Shown: in pieces, positions 22,420 to 30,177 of the stretch
How positions within the stretch are numbered: the first letter of the stretch is position 1
Layout of the letters: each line of letters opens with the position of its first letter
Assembly: GCA_026131555.1 (NCBI GenBank)
Contig: JAMXJH010000012.1
Coordinates: 1-62,923 of the forward strand
DNA: 62,923 nucleotides
Source: Aerococcaceae bacterium NML190073
GTDB lineage: Bacteria > Bacillota > Bacilli > Lactobacillales > Aerococcaceae
Direction: 5' to 3'
Notes under the pieces: model-generated
What the model was told of the DNA's origin: nothing
Database searches by the model: none
What the model saw: only the letters and a program-made list of their open reading frames with translations
Made by a program: the position numbers and the translations under genes

Positions 22420-23925
22420 GTGTGGGAAGCACTTAAACAATTTGGTAGAAAGGTGGGCGTTGCATTGGGAATTATCAAGCATTTGAACAGCGTTCAAGAC
22501 CATAAAAAAATCAACGTAAGCGAAAAGGCGTACAGCGATATTGAACGCAACAAAGATATGTATGCCGGATACGTGAAAGATTGGCATGATTTGGAGTATC
22601 TAGGTACGAACGGTAATACGATTAAGCGAAAGCAGATGTCGTTGGGCATGCCAAAGATATTGGCTCGTGAGTTTGCGATGTTGGTGTTCAATGAGGGCGT
22701 GCAGATTGGGTTAGCGGAAGAATCGCAGGCGCAATGGGAATTGATTAGCGATACGATTTCGAGCAACAAGTTCAAGCGTGAATTTCAGAGGTATTTGGAG
22801 TATATGTTCGCAATGGGCGGACTGGCTGTTGAAGTGTATCTTGACGGAGATGTGCCGAAAGTCGCTTACGCAACAGCGGACGCATTCTTCCCGATTTCGC
22901 AGGACGCAGAACAAGTTGACGAAGCGGTTATCGCAAACAAATTCAAGAAGAACGGCAACACTTATACGCTGTTGAAGTGGCATGAGTGGAAGAACGGTAA
23001 GTACATCATCACAAACGAGTTGTACGAATCGAAAAACAATAGTGATATTGGATACAAAGTACCGTTAAAAACGCTTTTTCCTGACTTGCAGGAAGAAGTG
23101 ATGTTCGATAATTTAGAATGCCCATTATTTGTGTATTTTAAGCCGAACGAAGCAAACAACAAAGATGTGACAAGTCCGCTTGGTGTGGGCGTGTTCGATA
23201 ACAGCAGGGATACAATGCGCATGCTTGATGTGATGTACGATTTTTGGTACAACGAGTTCCGATTGGGTAAGCGACGGGTAGCTGTTCCTCAATATCTTGT
23301 TAAAGCGGGATTTGACAGAAACGGCAATCAGTTTATGTATTTTGATGACAGCGAAGAATTGTTCGTTGCGATGAACAGTGGCGAACAAGACGGAATGGAA
23401 ATCAAAGATTTATCGGTTGAAATCCGTTCGGAGCAGGTTGTGCAGTCGATTAACGCATTGCTAGATATTTTGTCAATGCAGGTTGGATTGAGTACGGGTT
23501 CTTTCACGTTTACAGGTACAGGGTTAAAAACAGCAACGCAAGTTGTGAGCGAGAACTCCAAGACGTATCGAACACGCCAAAGTCATTTGAACATTATTGA
23601 GGACGGTTTGCGGGATTTGATTATTGCGGTGTATCAAGTGGCGAATATCGCAAGTCAAAGCCAGCTACCACCGTTAGAGCGTGAGGAAATTTCGATTGAC
23701 TTCAACGACGGGGTGTTTACGGACAAACAGGCAGAACTTGATTATTACTTGAAGTTGTATAAAGCCGGCGCAATTCCGTTAAAACGCATGTTGATTAAAG
23801 TGCATGGGTTATCGGAGCAAGAAGCGCAAGATTACATTGACGAAATCAATGCAGAGAAAGCGCAAGCTGATGTTGCTACACAAGAAGCGATTGCGAGTGT
23901 CCAACTCGGAGGAGTGATTGAGTAG
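22420..23925 (+). CDS. Portal protein
   Basis: The 501-residue product starts at GTG. It follows terL as expected, has the SPP1-type portal layout (DWHDLEYLGTNGNTIKRKQM, then central VGVFDNSRDTMRMLDVMYD) and a helical C-terminal crown region. It forms the dodecameric DNA entry pore. It overlaps the minor capsid gene by 1 base. Confidence 0.93.
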   Translation: MWEALKQFGRKVGVALGIIKHLNSVQDHKKINVSEKAYSDIERNKDMYAGYVKDWHDLEYLGTNGNTIKRKQMSLGMPKILAREFAMLVFNEGVQIGLAEESQAQWELISDTISSNKFKREFQRYLEYMFAMGGLAVEVYLDGDVPKVAYATADAFFPISQDAEQVDEAVIANKFKKNGNTYTLLKWHEWKNGKYIITNELYESKNNSDIGYKVPLKTLFPDLQEEVMFDNLECPLFVYFKPNEANNKDVTSPLGVGVFDNSRDTMRMLDVMYDFWYNEFRLGKRRVAVPQYLVKAGFDRNGNQFMYFDDSEELFVAMNSGEQDGMEIKDLSVEIRSEQVVQSINALLDILSMQVGLSTGSFTFTGTGLKTATQVVSENSKTYRTRQSHLNIIEDGLRDLIIAVYQVANIASQSQLPPLEREEISIDFNDGVFTDKQAELDYYLKLYKAGAIPLKRMLIKVHGLSEQEAQDYIDEINAEKAQADVATQEAIASVQLGGVIE

Positions 23926-24848
23926 TGAAGATTATTCAGTTGTTCTTAACGGTTGAGTGGCTAATCATTCAAGAGTTGATTAAACGATTGAAGCACGACG
24001 GAGAGCAGTCGTTTGAGGAGTATGTAGAAGAACGAGAAGGTAAGAGCGGCGACTTAAACAGGTTTTTGGTGGTGCTGTTCGCAAGGTATCAACGACCGAT
24101 TGAGGAAGCTGTGAAACAATTTGCGAAACAGTCGCAAGAAACGATATTACAGCATGTTGATAGCCAATGGGGCAACGATGAATCAGGAACACCGAACTAT
24201 GACGATGTTGTCAGTAAGATTGTTCAAAAAACGTTTGAGGTGCTGAATCGTGATGTTATTTTGGCGTTGCTGGGGTCAAATGGCATTGTTCGCCGTTTGT
24301 ACGACGAAATTATAGACGCTATTAGAGAGCAACAGGACGCTGTTTCAGACGATTTAGCTGTAATCAACGGAATTATCCAAAATGTTGTTGAAAACGGCTT
24401 GAACAGCGGTTTCGTTGACAAAAACGGCAGGATTTGGAAAGTTCGTAGTGTGTTGCCTGTGATTGTCCGGCATTTGATGAACGATGTTTATTCAGAAGTT
24501 GAATTGCGGGAATTAGCACGCATGAGGATTGAGTTAGTGCGTGTTGGGTCGTTCTCAAATCCTCGTGAAGCGTGTGCGAAGTTACAAGCGTCAGGAATTA
24601 TTTGCATTGTGCCTAGAAACGAAGCGAGCGAGCATGCGTTGCAATACCCTAACATTTGGGATTCAGAGCATGCGTATTTGGAAGCTGGCGGACATAGGGG
24701 CATAAATTGCCGCCATGCTTGGTTGAGCATGCTGGAGGATAAAGAGATTGTTTTGGATATTTTTGCGGAAGTAGACACGATAAGACGTTCTAGCGAGGTG
24801 CGTCGTAAGTGGTTGAATAAGCGTGTCAAAAAAGAATTGGAGGATTGA
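23925..24848 (+). CDS. Phage minor capsid protein (Phage_min_cap2/MuF type)
   Basis: The 307-residue product starts at GTG. The C-terminal block AGGHRGINCRHAW (near 270) is the conserved MuF/min_cap2 signature. Preceding helices (RARMRIELVRVG-type segment near 205) agree. It probably sits inside the capsid at the portal. It is somewhat shorter than many family members. Confidence 0.85.
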   Translation: MKIIQLFLTVEWLIIQELIKRLKHDGEQSFEEYVEEREGKSGDLNRFLVVLFARYQRPIEEAVKQFAKQSQETILQHVDSQWGNDESGTPNYDDVVSKIVQKTFEVLNRDVILALLGSNGIVRRLYDEIIDAIREQQDAVSDDLAVINGIIQNVVENGLNSGFVDKNGRIWKVRSVLPVIVRHLMNDVYSEVELRELARMRIELVRVGSFSNPREACAKLQASGIICIVPRNEASEHALQYPNIWDSEHAYLEAGGHRGINCRHAWLSMLEDKEIVLDIFAEVDTIRRSSEVRRKWLNKRVKKELED

Positions 24849-24856
24849 GGTCAAGC

Positions 24857-24961
24857 GTGGTTAATTTGTTGATTGATGTGTTGTGCGCTGTCGGTATTAT
24901 TGTGTTGGTTGGCTTTGGTGCTATTTTTATCAAAGCTGTTATCGACAAGTTAAAGGAGTAG
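24857..24961 (+). CDS. Tiny membrane peptide in head operon
   Basis: A 34-residue GTG-started ORF is almost all membrane helix (LCAVGIIVLVGFGAIFIKAV) ending KLKE. Ribosome site GATTGAGG is weak-to-fair. A hairpin (GCGCACA...TGTGCGC, 24961-24992) begins at its stop. It may be real or chance. Confidence 0.4.
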   Translation: MVNLLIDVLCAVGIIVLVGFGAIFIKAVIDKLKE

Positions 24962-25011
24962 CGCACATTCTGTGGGTGCTTTTTATGTGCGCATTCTTAG
25001 GAGGTGATAGT

Positions 25012-25191
25012 ATGGAATTGATTGTGTTTATGATTACGGGAAAAACTTTACACTTTAGCGATGTAGAAAACCTAACACCGACAACGCAAGGATTTAGTTT
25101 TGAATACGTTGGCAAGGCAACAGGAGTTAAACGACGTGTTGAAATGAATTACACTTCTGTTGCCGGATATGCAGTAGCAACGAAAGGGTAG
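25012..25191 (+). CDS. Small hypothetical phage protein
   Basis: A 59-residue product starts at ATG after TAGGAGGTG, a strong ribosome site that favours it over upstream in-frame starts. It is beta-rich with no motif. It lies between minor capsid and scaffold genes. Confidence 0.6.
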   Translation: MELIVFMITGKTLHFSDVENLTPTTQGFSFEYVGKATGVKRRVEMNYTSVAGYAVATKG

Positions 25192-25209
25192 GTGGTCTAA
25201 TATATCGTT

Positions 25210-25315
25210 GATTGCAGACGTTAGCAATCTGACCTGTCGCATGTCGTTAAACTAGGCTTTTTGTCGTTTGCTTGATACGTTAATCAAGCTACTCAAAGTC
25301 GGTGGCGTAGCACCG
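25210..25315 (+). promoter_or_regulatory. Hairpin-rich leader before scaffold gene
   Basis: Three consecutive hairpins occupy an otherwise empty 151-base gap: GATTGC/GCAATC (25210-25229), GCTTGAT/ATCAAGC (25270-25289) and CGGTG/CACCG (25300-25315). The scaffold ribosome site follows. Possible mRNA stabiliser or processing site boosting head-protein expression. Confidence 0.4.
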
Positions 25316-25342
25316 TAAAAGAAACGAACGGAGGAATTTTTT

Positions 25343-25933
25343 ATGAAGCGAGAATTTTTGCAAGGCTTGGGGTTAGAAGCTGATGTTATCAAACAAATCA
25401 TGGCGGTACATGGGAGTGAGATAAACGAACTCACTGGCAAAGTAACCGCATTAGAAGATGATAAGGTAGAGTTAGAACGACAAGTGTCGCAAAAAGACAA
25501 GCAGTTGGCGAAGTTTGATAGCGGAGAAGTCGAGGATTTGCAATCGCAAATTGAAACGTTGAAGCAAGAACACGCTAACGAAATCGAAGCGTTGAAACGT
25601 GAGCATTTGCTGGAAGTGCTAGCTAGTACAGCGGGCGTCACGGAAGACGCTAAGGAATTTGTGTTGTTTAAGTTGAAAGACGTTGAAATGACAGACGGCA
25701 AGTTGGTGGGTGCTGATGAAATCTTGTCAGGACTAAAAGAAACGAATCCGTCGCTATTCACGCAGGAAGCGAAGACAACAACGTCGCAAGATACTAAGCC
25801 AAAATGGTCGAACGGTGGCGTTTCAACCGTCAACAATGGTTCGCTATCGGTTAAAGACATTATGGCGATTGAGGACGCAACAGAGCGTCAAAAAGCCATT
25901 CAGGACAACATGCACTTGTTTGGTAACAAATAA
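25343..25933 (+). CDS. Scaffolding protein (Phage_GP20)
   Basis: The 196-residue product matches the GP20 scaffold: KREFLQGLGLEADVIKQIM, a coiled coil (about 30-90), then ASTAGVTEDAKEFVLF and KDIMAIEDATERQKAIQDNM at the C-terminus, the usual scaffold ending. It guides assembly of the next gene product. It starts at ATG after ACGGAGG. Confidence 0.9.
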   Translation: MKREFLQGLGLEADVIKQIMAVHGSEINELTGKVTALEDDKVELERQVSQKDKQLAKFDSGEVEDLQSQIETLKQEHANEIEALKREHLLEVLASTAGVTEDAKEFVLFKLKDVEMTDGKLVGADEILSGLKETNPSLFTQEAKTTTSQDTKPKWSNGGVSTVNNGSLSVKDIMAIEDATERQKAIQDNMHLFGNK

Positions 25934-25960
25934 AAAAAACAGAAAGAGGGATAAAAAATT

Positions 25961-26839
25961 ATGGCAGAAAATAATTTACAGACAACAACGGTTTTAGCGA
26001 ACTGGAAAGCGAAAGAAATCGACTTCACTTATCGTTTTGGAGAAAACTTTAAGAAATTCATCGAAGCGTTAGGAATTACACGTCAGTTGCCGGTTGTTGA
26101 AGGGTTTACGATTAAGATGTATGACAAGCCGACGGTTACATTAGCAGACGGCACTGTGGCGGAGGGCGAGTTGATTCCGCTATCTAAAGTTGAGCCGAAA
26201 GTCGCAAAAACAAAAGATATTTCGTTGAAGAAATACCGCAAATCAACAACTGGTGAAGCGATTCAAAAATACGGTTATGATAAAGCGGTTGACGTAACAG
26301 ACGAAGCGATGTTGAAAGAAGTACAAAAAGGCATTCGCAAAACGTTATTCGATTTGATTCAAAGCGGAGAAGCGAAAACAAACTTGAAGTCAGGAACTTT
26401 ACAAGGTGCGTTAGCGACTGCTTGGGGTGCGTTGCAAACGGTGTTTGAAGATGACGCTGTTAAAACAGTGGCATTCGTGAACCCGCAAGATATTGCAACT
26501 CAAATTGCGAACAAAAATGTAACGCTTGAAAATCGTTTCGGATTGAATTACTACACTGATGTTACTGGCACATTGGTGTTCTCTAGTGCGCAAGTAACGA
26601 AAGGAACAATCTATGCGACTGCTCCTGAAAACTTAGTTGTAGCTTATATCAACCCGTCGCAATCTGACTTAGGAAAAGCGTTCGAGTTAACTTCTGACAC
26701 CTTTGGATACATTGGCATGAAGCACTTTGTAGACAATACGACTTTAACGCACCAAACACTTATGGTTAGCGGTATCTTGATGTTCCCTGAGCGCTTGGAC
26801 GGCGTGGTTAAGGTGGAAATCGGACAATTATCTGTATAG
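25961..26839 (+). CDS. Major capsid protein
   Basis: The 292-residue product follows the scaffold gene, starts after AAAGAGGG, and has a capsid-like layout: an N-terminal segment (LANWKAKEIDFTYRFGENFK), a beta-rich body and a late FVNPQDIATQIANKN block found in Firmicutes phage coat proteins. HK97 fold is expected. Confidence 0.88.
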   Translation: MAENNLQTTTVLANWKAKEIDFTYRFGENFKKFIEALGITRQLPVVEGFTIKMYDKPTVTLADGTVAEGELIPLSKVEPKVAKTKDISLKKYRKSTTGEAIQKYGYDKAVDVTDEAMLKEVQKGIRKTLFDLIQSGEAKTNLKSGTLQGALATAWGALQTVFEDDAVKTVAFVNPQDIATQIANKNVTLENRFGLNYYTDVTGTLVFSSAQVTKGTIYATAPENLVVAYINPSQSDLGKAFELTSDTFGYIGMKHFVDNTTLTHQTLMVSGILMFPERLDGVVKVEIGQLSV

Positions 26840-26852
26840 GAGGTAGCGAGGA

Positions 26853-27245
26853 ATGGCTTATATTTGCTTAGTGTCGTTTAACGACAAAGAAACGCAAACG
26901 CATTATGAAACGGGTGACATGTTCAATCCGCAAGGCGTGAGCGAAAAGCGTATGGCTGAATTGATTTCTCCTTTCAACGATTTAGGAGCACCGGTTATTC
27001 GCTTCGTTGAAGATGAGGAGGAACAAGTAATCGAAGAAGTACCAGTGACTAATGTTCCTGTTGACGAAGAAGCGCAAACAACGGAAGAAGTGGCTCCGCA
27101 AGAGCCGCCTATGGAAGAAGCGGTTGCAAATGAATCGTCTGAACAAGAGCCACTGGTAGATGAAAAACAAACAGACGAAAATCCGGAAAACGAAAAGCCG
27201 AAAGGCAAGGGCAAAGGAAAGAAAGTCGCTGATAGCGATGAGTAA
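26853..27245 (+). CDS. Head accessory protein with acidic tail
   Basis: The 130-residue product has a short folded N-terminus (about 1-50) then a long Glu/Pro/Val-rich disordered stretch and a Lys/Gly-rich end (KPKGKGKGKKV). This resembles small Ig-less capsid decoration or head-tail spacer proteins. It starts after AGGAGGT and overlaps the next gene by 8 bases. Confidence 0.6.
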   Translation: MAYICLVSFNDKETQTHYETGDMFNPQGVSEKRMAELISPFNDLGAPVIRFVEDEEEQVIEEVPVTNVPVDEEAQTTEEVAPQEPPMEEAVANESSEQEPLVDEKQTDENPENEKPKGKGKGKKVADSDE

Positions 27246-27639
27246 AGCCTATTTAACAGCGGAGGAGTACAAAGAAATTACGGGCAACGACGTGCCGGAT
27301 AATTTCGGAGTGTTGCTATCAAGAGCGAGTGCGGAACTAGATTCCGTTACTCGCTTCTTTTATGCGAATAATTCGCTTGATGATGATTACGCAACTCGAA
27401 AGCGTGCGTTTAAGCGTGCTGTGGCGCTTCAAATTGAGTTTATGGCTGATAAGCCTACTCCAACCGTTGAAGCGTTAAACGCACAACCTGATAGCGTTAC
27501 GATAGGCGATACAACGATTGCTTATAATCGTTCCGTCGGTAGCGCTGAAACGCAAAAGCGAACGTCGGCTGTGTCCGAGGACGCATTAAACGCATTGTCT
27601 TTCACTGGGTTGTTATATCGAGGTGTGCATTATGTATGA
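27238..27639 (+). CDS. Head-tail connector, gp6-like
   Basis: The 133-residue product begins SKAYLTAEEYKEITGNDVPD, a helical opening typical of gp6/gp15-like adaptor proteins that dock to the portal. Start at 27238 is internal to a longer reading frame and overlaps the upstream stop. Confidence 0.75.
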   Translation: MSKAYLTAEEYKEITGNDVPDNFGVLLSRASAELDSVTRFFYANNSLDDDYATRKRAFKRAVALQIEFMADKPTPTVEALNAQPDSVTIGDTTIAYNRSVGSAETQKRTSAVSEDALNALSFTGLLYRGVHYV

Positions 27640-27964
27640 TTTACCGGAAAGCTGGTTTATCCACTCTGTGCAATACGACATTGAAGAAAGCGACGGTTGG
27701 CAAGCCGTGCAAGCTGATTCATCGTCTATTGACGTTACAGGCGTGCGCATTAGTGCCAATCAAGGCTTTTTGAAGTCTAAGGATAACGAAGCGGATACAT
27801 CTACGGCGGTTATGTATGTATCGCCAAAGTATTCATCTTTCACGGATTTTGTGAAAGGGAATTATGTGACGTATGACGGTGTGCGTTATCGCATAGAAAA
27901 AATTCATCGTTATACGCAACCGACGAGCGATAAGGTTCATCATTGGCGTTTGGAGTTGGTTTAA
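27632..27964 (+). CDS. Head closure protein (Minor_capsid_1 family)
   Basis: The 110-residue product ends IEKIHRYTQPTSDKVHHWRL, the conserved end of Minor_capsid_1. It overlaps the connector gene by 8 bases and abuts the next. Likely stopper of the packaged head. Confidence 0.82.
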   Translation: MYDLPESWFIHSVQYDIEESDGWQAVQADSSSIDVTGVRISANQGFLKSKDNEADTSTAVMYVSPKYSSFTDFVKGNYVTYDGVRYRIEKIHRYTQPTSDKVHHWRLELV

Positions 27965-28306
27965 GTGATTGTATTCAGAATTGCGAAAGCGGATATGTCG
28001 GCATTGATACGCCATATTGAACAACGTACTAAAGTAGCGCAAAAAGCCTTTGCCCCGATGTTTATTGAATCCGCAACGCCTTATGTTCCGATGAAAAGCG
28101 GAAAGTTAAGGGCAAGCGGACACTCTGAAAATGGTGGTAAACATGCGGTGTGGCAAGCGAATAACAGAGGTTATCCTTACGGCTTGCGTTGGTTCTATCA
28201 AAGAGCCAGAAAGTGGACTACCGCTGGTACGACTAACCGTTGGGATTTGAAAGCAATCGGGTTGCATTTAGGTCATTGGGAAAGTGAGTTGAAAAAATTT
28301 TACTGA
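27965..28306 (+). CDS. Minor_capsid_2 family (HK97 gp10-like)
   Basis: The 113-residue GTG-started product has TPYVPMKSGKLRASGHSE and GYPYGLRWFYQRARKW, the Minor_capsid_2 pattern. It acts in the neck/tail completion set. It overlaps the next ATG by 1 base. Confidence 0.85.
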   Translation: MIVFRIAKADMSALIRHIEQRTKVAQKAFAPMFIESATPYVPMKSGKLRASGHSENGGKHAVWQANNRGYPYGLRWFYQRARKWTTAGTTNRWDLKAIGLHLGHWESELKKFY

Positions 28307-28707
28307 TGAAACAATTGGATTTTATGGAGCGTTTACGTGACGAAGTAAAGAAAAGTGTCAAAGATTTACCGATTGGCATTGGCACGTTAGGCGAACGTGA
28401 TTCAGTGGCGATTGTCAACATGCCCGGTGGCGAAGAAATTATGTACATGAGCCGAAAGCGTGAAAAAACTTATAACATTTCAGTGCTGATGAAGCACAAG
28501 AAAGATAGCGAAAGTTTTAACGTTTTGACGGCTCTTTATCAACATGTGGAAAACTTGCAAGACTTACCTAGCTTAAACGATAGTTACGAGTTCGTGAGTG
28601 CTACGACGGTTAATTTGCCGTCTAAGCAAGGCTACGACGAGAAAGGTTATCAAGTTTGGGCAGTGGATTTTGCAATCAATATTTTAATCGAAAAAGGAGT
28701 GATTTAA
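28306..28707 (+). CDS. Tail terminator (Minor_capsid_3 family)
   Basis: The 133-residue product has the tail-terminator layout (DLPIGIGTLGERDSVAI, middle KREKTYNISVLMKHKK, C-terminal YQVWAVDFAINILIEK). It caps the tail tube for joining to the head. It directly abuts the major tail gene. Confidence 0.85.
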   Translation: MKQLDFMERLRDEVKKSVKDLPIGIGTLGERDSVAIVNMPGGEEIMYMSRKREKTYNISVLMKHKKDSESFNVLTALYQHVENLQDLPSLNDSYEFVSATTVNLPSKQGYDEKGYQVWAVDFAINILIEKGVI

Positions 28708-29166
28708 TTGTCTAAAACATTAAAACGACAAATGAACTATCAAACACGCTACTTCATTGCGCCCGCAACGCTTGAAAAAACGGCGTTACGTGACCAATGG
28801 AAAGAGTTAGCAGAGGGCATTCAGTCAATCGAAGAAGAAAGTGACGTAAAGTCCGAGAAGTTTGAGTATTACGCACATAGAGGTAGTAGCGAAGAAGTTG
28901 TAGGCTCTGTATCAAGAAAATACAAAGTCACTGGACATCGTTTAGTGGGCGATGAAGCACAAGACGAAATCGCTAAGAAAGAGTGGGAAACGGGCGATGA
29001 CCGAGTTGTTTGGTTCAAGATTTTAGAGCCGGATAACACTTACTATGTCGGAAAAGCGACCGTTACAAGCGTTAAAGTAAGAAGCGGTGACGCTAACGGT
29101 TTCGCACCGTTTGAATCCGAACTTGCGTATAACGGCAAGCCTGAAAAAGGCAACGGCGAAATTTAA
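28708..29166 (+). CDS. Major tail protein
   Basis: The 152-residue product starts at TTG after AAAAAGGAGTG. The mostly beta sequence with KYKVTGHRLVGDEAQDEI agrees with siphovirus tail tube proteins. It is followed by a terminator hairpin, as is common for highly expressed tail genes. Confidence 0.85.
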   Translation: MSKTLKRQMNYQTRYFIAPATLEKTALRDQWKELAEGIQSIEEESDVKSEKFEYYAHRGSSEEVVGSVSRKYKVTGHRLVGDEAQDEIAKKEWETGDDRVVWFKILEPDNTYYVGKATVTSVKVRSGDANGFAPFESELAYNGKPEKGNGEI

Positions 29167-29180
29167 CTGAACTAGGAAAG

Positions 29181-29229
29181 GGGCGTTTGTCATTTGCGGG
29201 TTGCAAAGTGATAAATGCCCTTTATTTTG
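29181..29229 (+). terminator. Terminator/attenuator after major tail gene
   Basis: GGGCGTTTGTCA (29181-29192) pairs with TGATAAATGCCC (29209-29220), with an inner TGC/GCA, followed by TTTATTTT. Probably a partial terminator that lowers expression of downstream tail genes. Confidence 0.7.
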
Positions 29230-29256
29230 CGTAAAAACGAAAGGAGAAATCATAAC

Positions 29257-29628
29257 ATGGCATTGAAGATTGGTAAAAAAATCGAAGCGATTGACATTGA
29301 TATTTTAGGGTTGGAGTTCAAGGTTACGAAGTCCGATGAAACGCTTGTAAAAATCGACAGAATCGCAAAACGATTGATTGAAGAAGCGGAAAAAGCGAAG
29401 GATTTAGACCAAATCGAGCAGTTGCAACCATTGCGACAAACGTGTATTGAAGCCTTTGACACGATGTTGGGCGAGGGTGCTTTTGACAAGATTGAAAAGG
29501 CAACTTCTGATGACGGCGGGGAATACACTTTGATTATGGTTGGTTACTTCATGGAGTTGTTTGAGCATGTAAACAACGAATTTAACGAATCTGTGGACGT
29601 ATCTCGTTATAACAAACGTGGCGCTTAA
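29257..29628 (+). CDS. Tail assembly chaperone
   Basis: The 123-residue product starts at ATG after AAAGGAG. The position between major tail and Gp15/tape measure, and the helical acidic composition, match gpG-type chaperones. It overlaps the next gene by 11 bases. Confidence 0.78.
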   Translation: MALKIGKKIEAIDIDILGLEFKVTKSDETLVKIDRIAKRLIEEAEKAKDLDQIEQLQPLRQTCIEAFDTMLGEGAFDKIEKATSDDGGEYTLIMVGYFMELFEHVNNEFNESVDVSRYNKRGA

Positions 29629-30160
29629 TTTCTTCCAAGACTATGACGACCGTATCGAGATTGACGGTGAGATGCACGACATCGACATGCGGTTTGATAC
29701 GGTTATGCGTTTTATCTATCTGCTAAAAGATGACGAGTTGAGCGATTTTGTCAAGCTGAATCAATCGTTGCAGTTGATGTTGAATGATACGCTAAGTCAT
29801 CTGCCTATAAGCGTTCGTTATGAGGTGCTGACGGCGATTGTTGCGTATGTCGAGGGAGAAGATAAGGCTGTCAGTTACGACTTGCGAGGAAACGTTATAC
29901 CGACACCTTACGAAACGCCCATTACTGATTACGAGCAAGATTTTGATTACATTTACGCCGGATTTATTCAGACGTACGGTATCGACTTGTTGGAGCAGTG
30001 GGATATGGATTGGCGCAAGTTCAAGGCGTTGTTAAAGTCTTTGCCGAAAGGTACGAAATATCGTGAAGTCATTGAGATACGGCAAATGGATAGTTCGAGA
30101 TACGACGGTAAAGACAGAGAACAGATAGAAAAAGCGAAAAGGCATTACGCACTAAAGTAA
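29618..30160 (+). CDS. Gp15 family tail chaperone protein
   Basis: The 180-residue GTG-started product has the Gp15 pattern (DYDDRIEIDGEMHDIDMRFD, middle DFDYIYAGFIQTYGIDL, C-terminal W-x-K-FKALLKSLP). It plays the gpGT-like role with the preceding chaperone, binding the tape measure. Confidence 0.85.
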   Translation: MALNFFQDYDDRIEIDGEMHDIDMRFDTVMRFIYLLKDDELSDFVKLNQSLQLMLNDTLSHLPISVRYEVLTAIVAYVEGEDKAVSYDLRGNVIPTPYETPITDYEQDFDYIYAGFIQTYGIDLLEQWDMDWRKFKALLKSLPKGTKYREVIEIRQMDSSRYDGKDREQIEKAKRHYALK

Positions 30161-30177
30161 AAAGGAGGTGTAATTGA

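Noticed and set aside
29257-30160. Programmed frameshift joining the tail chaperone and Gp15 genes (gpG/gpGT style)
   Set aside because: The 11-base overlap lacks a clear slippery heptamer and the second gene has its own GTG and complete Gp15 domain.
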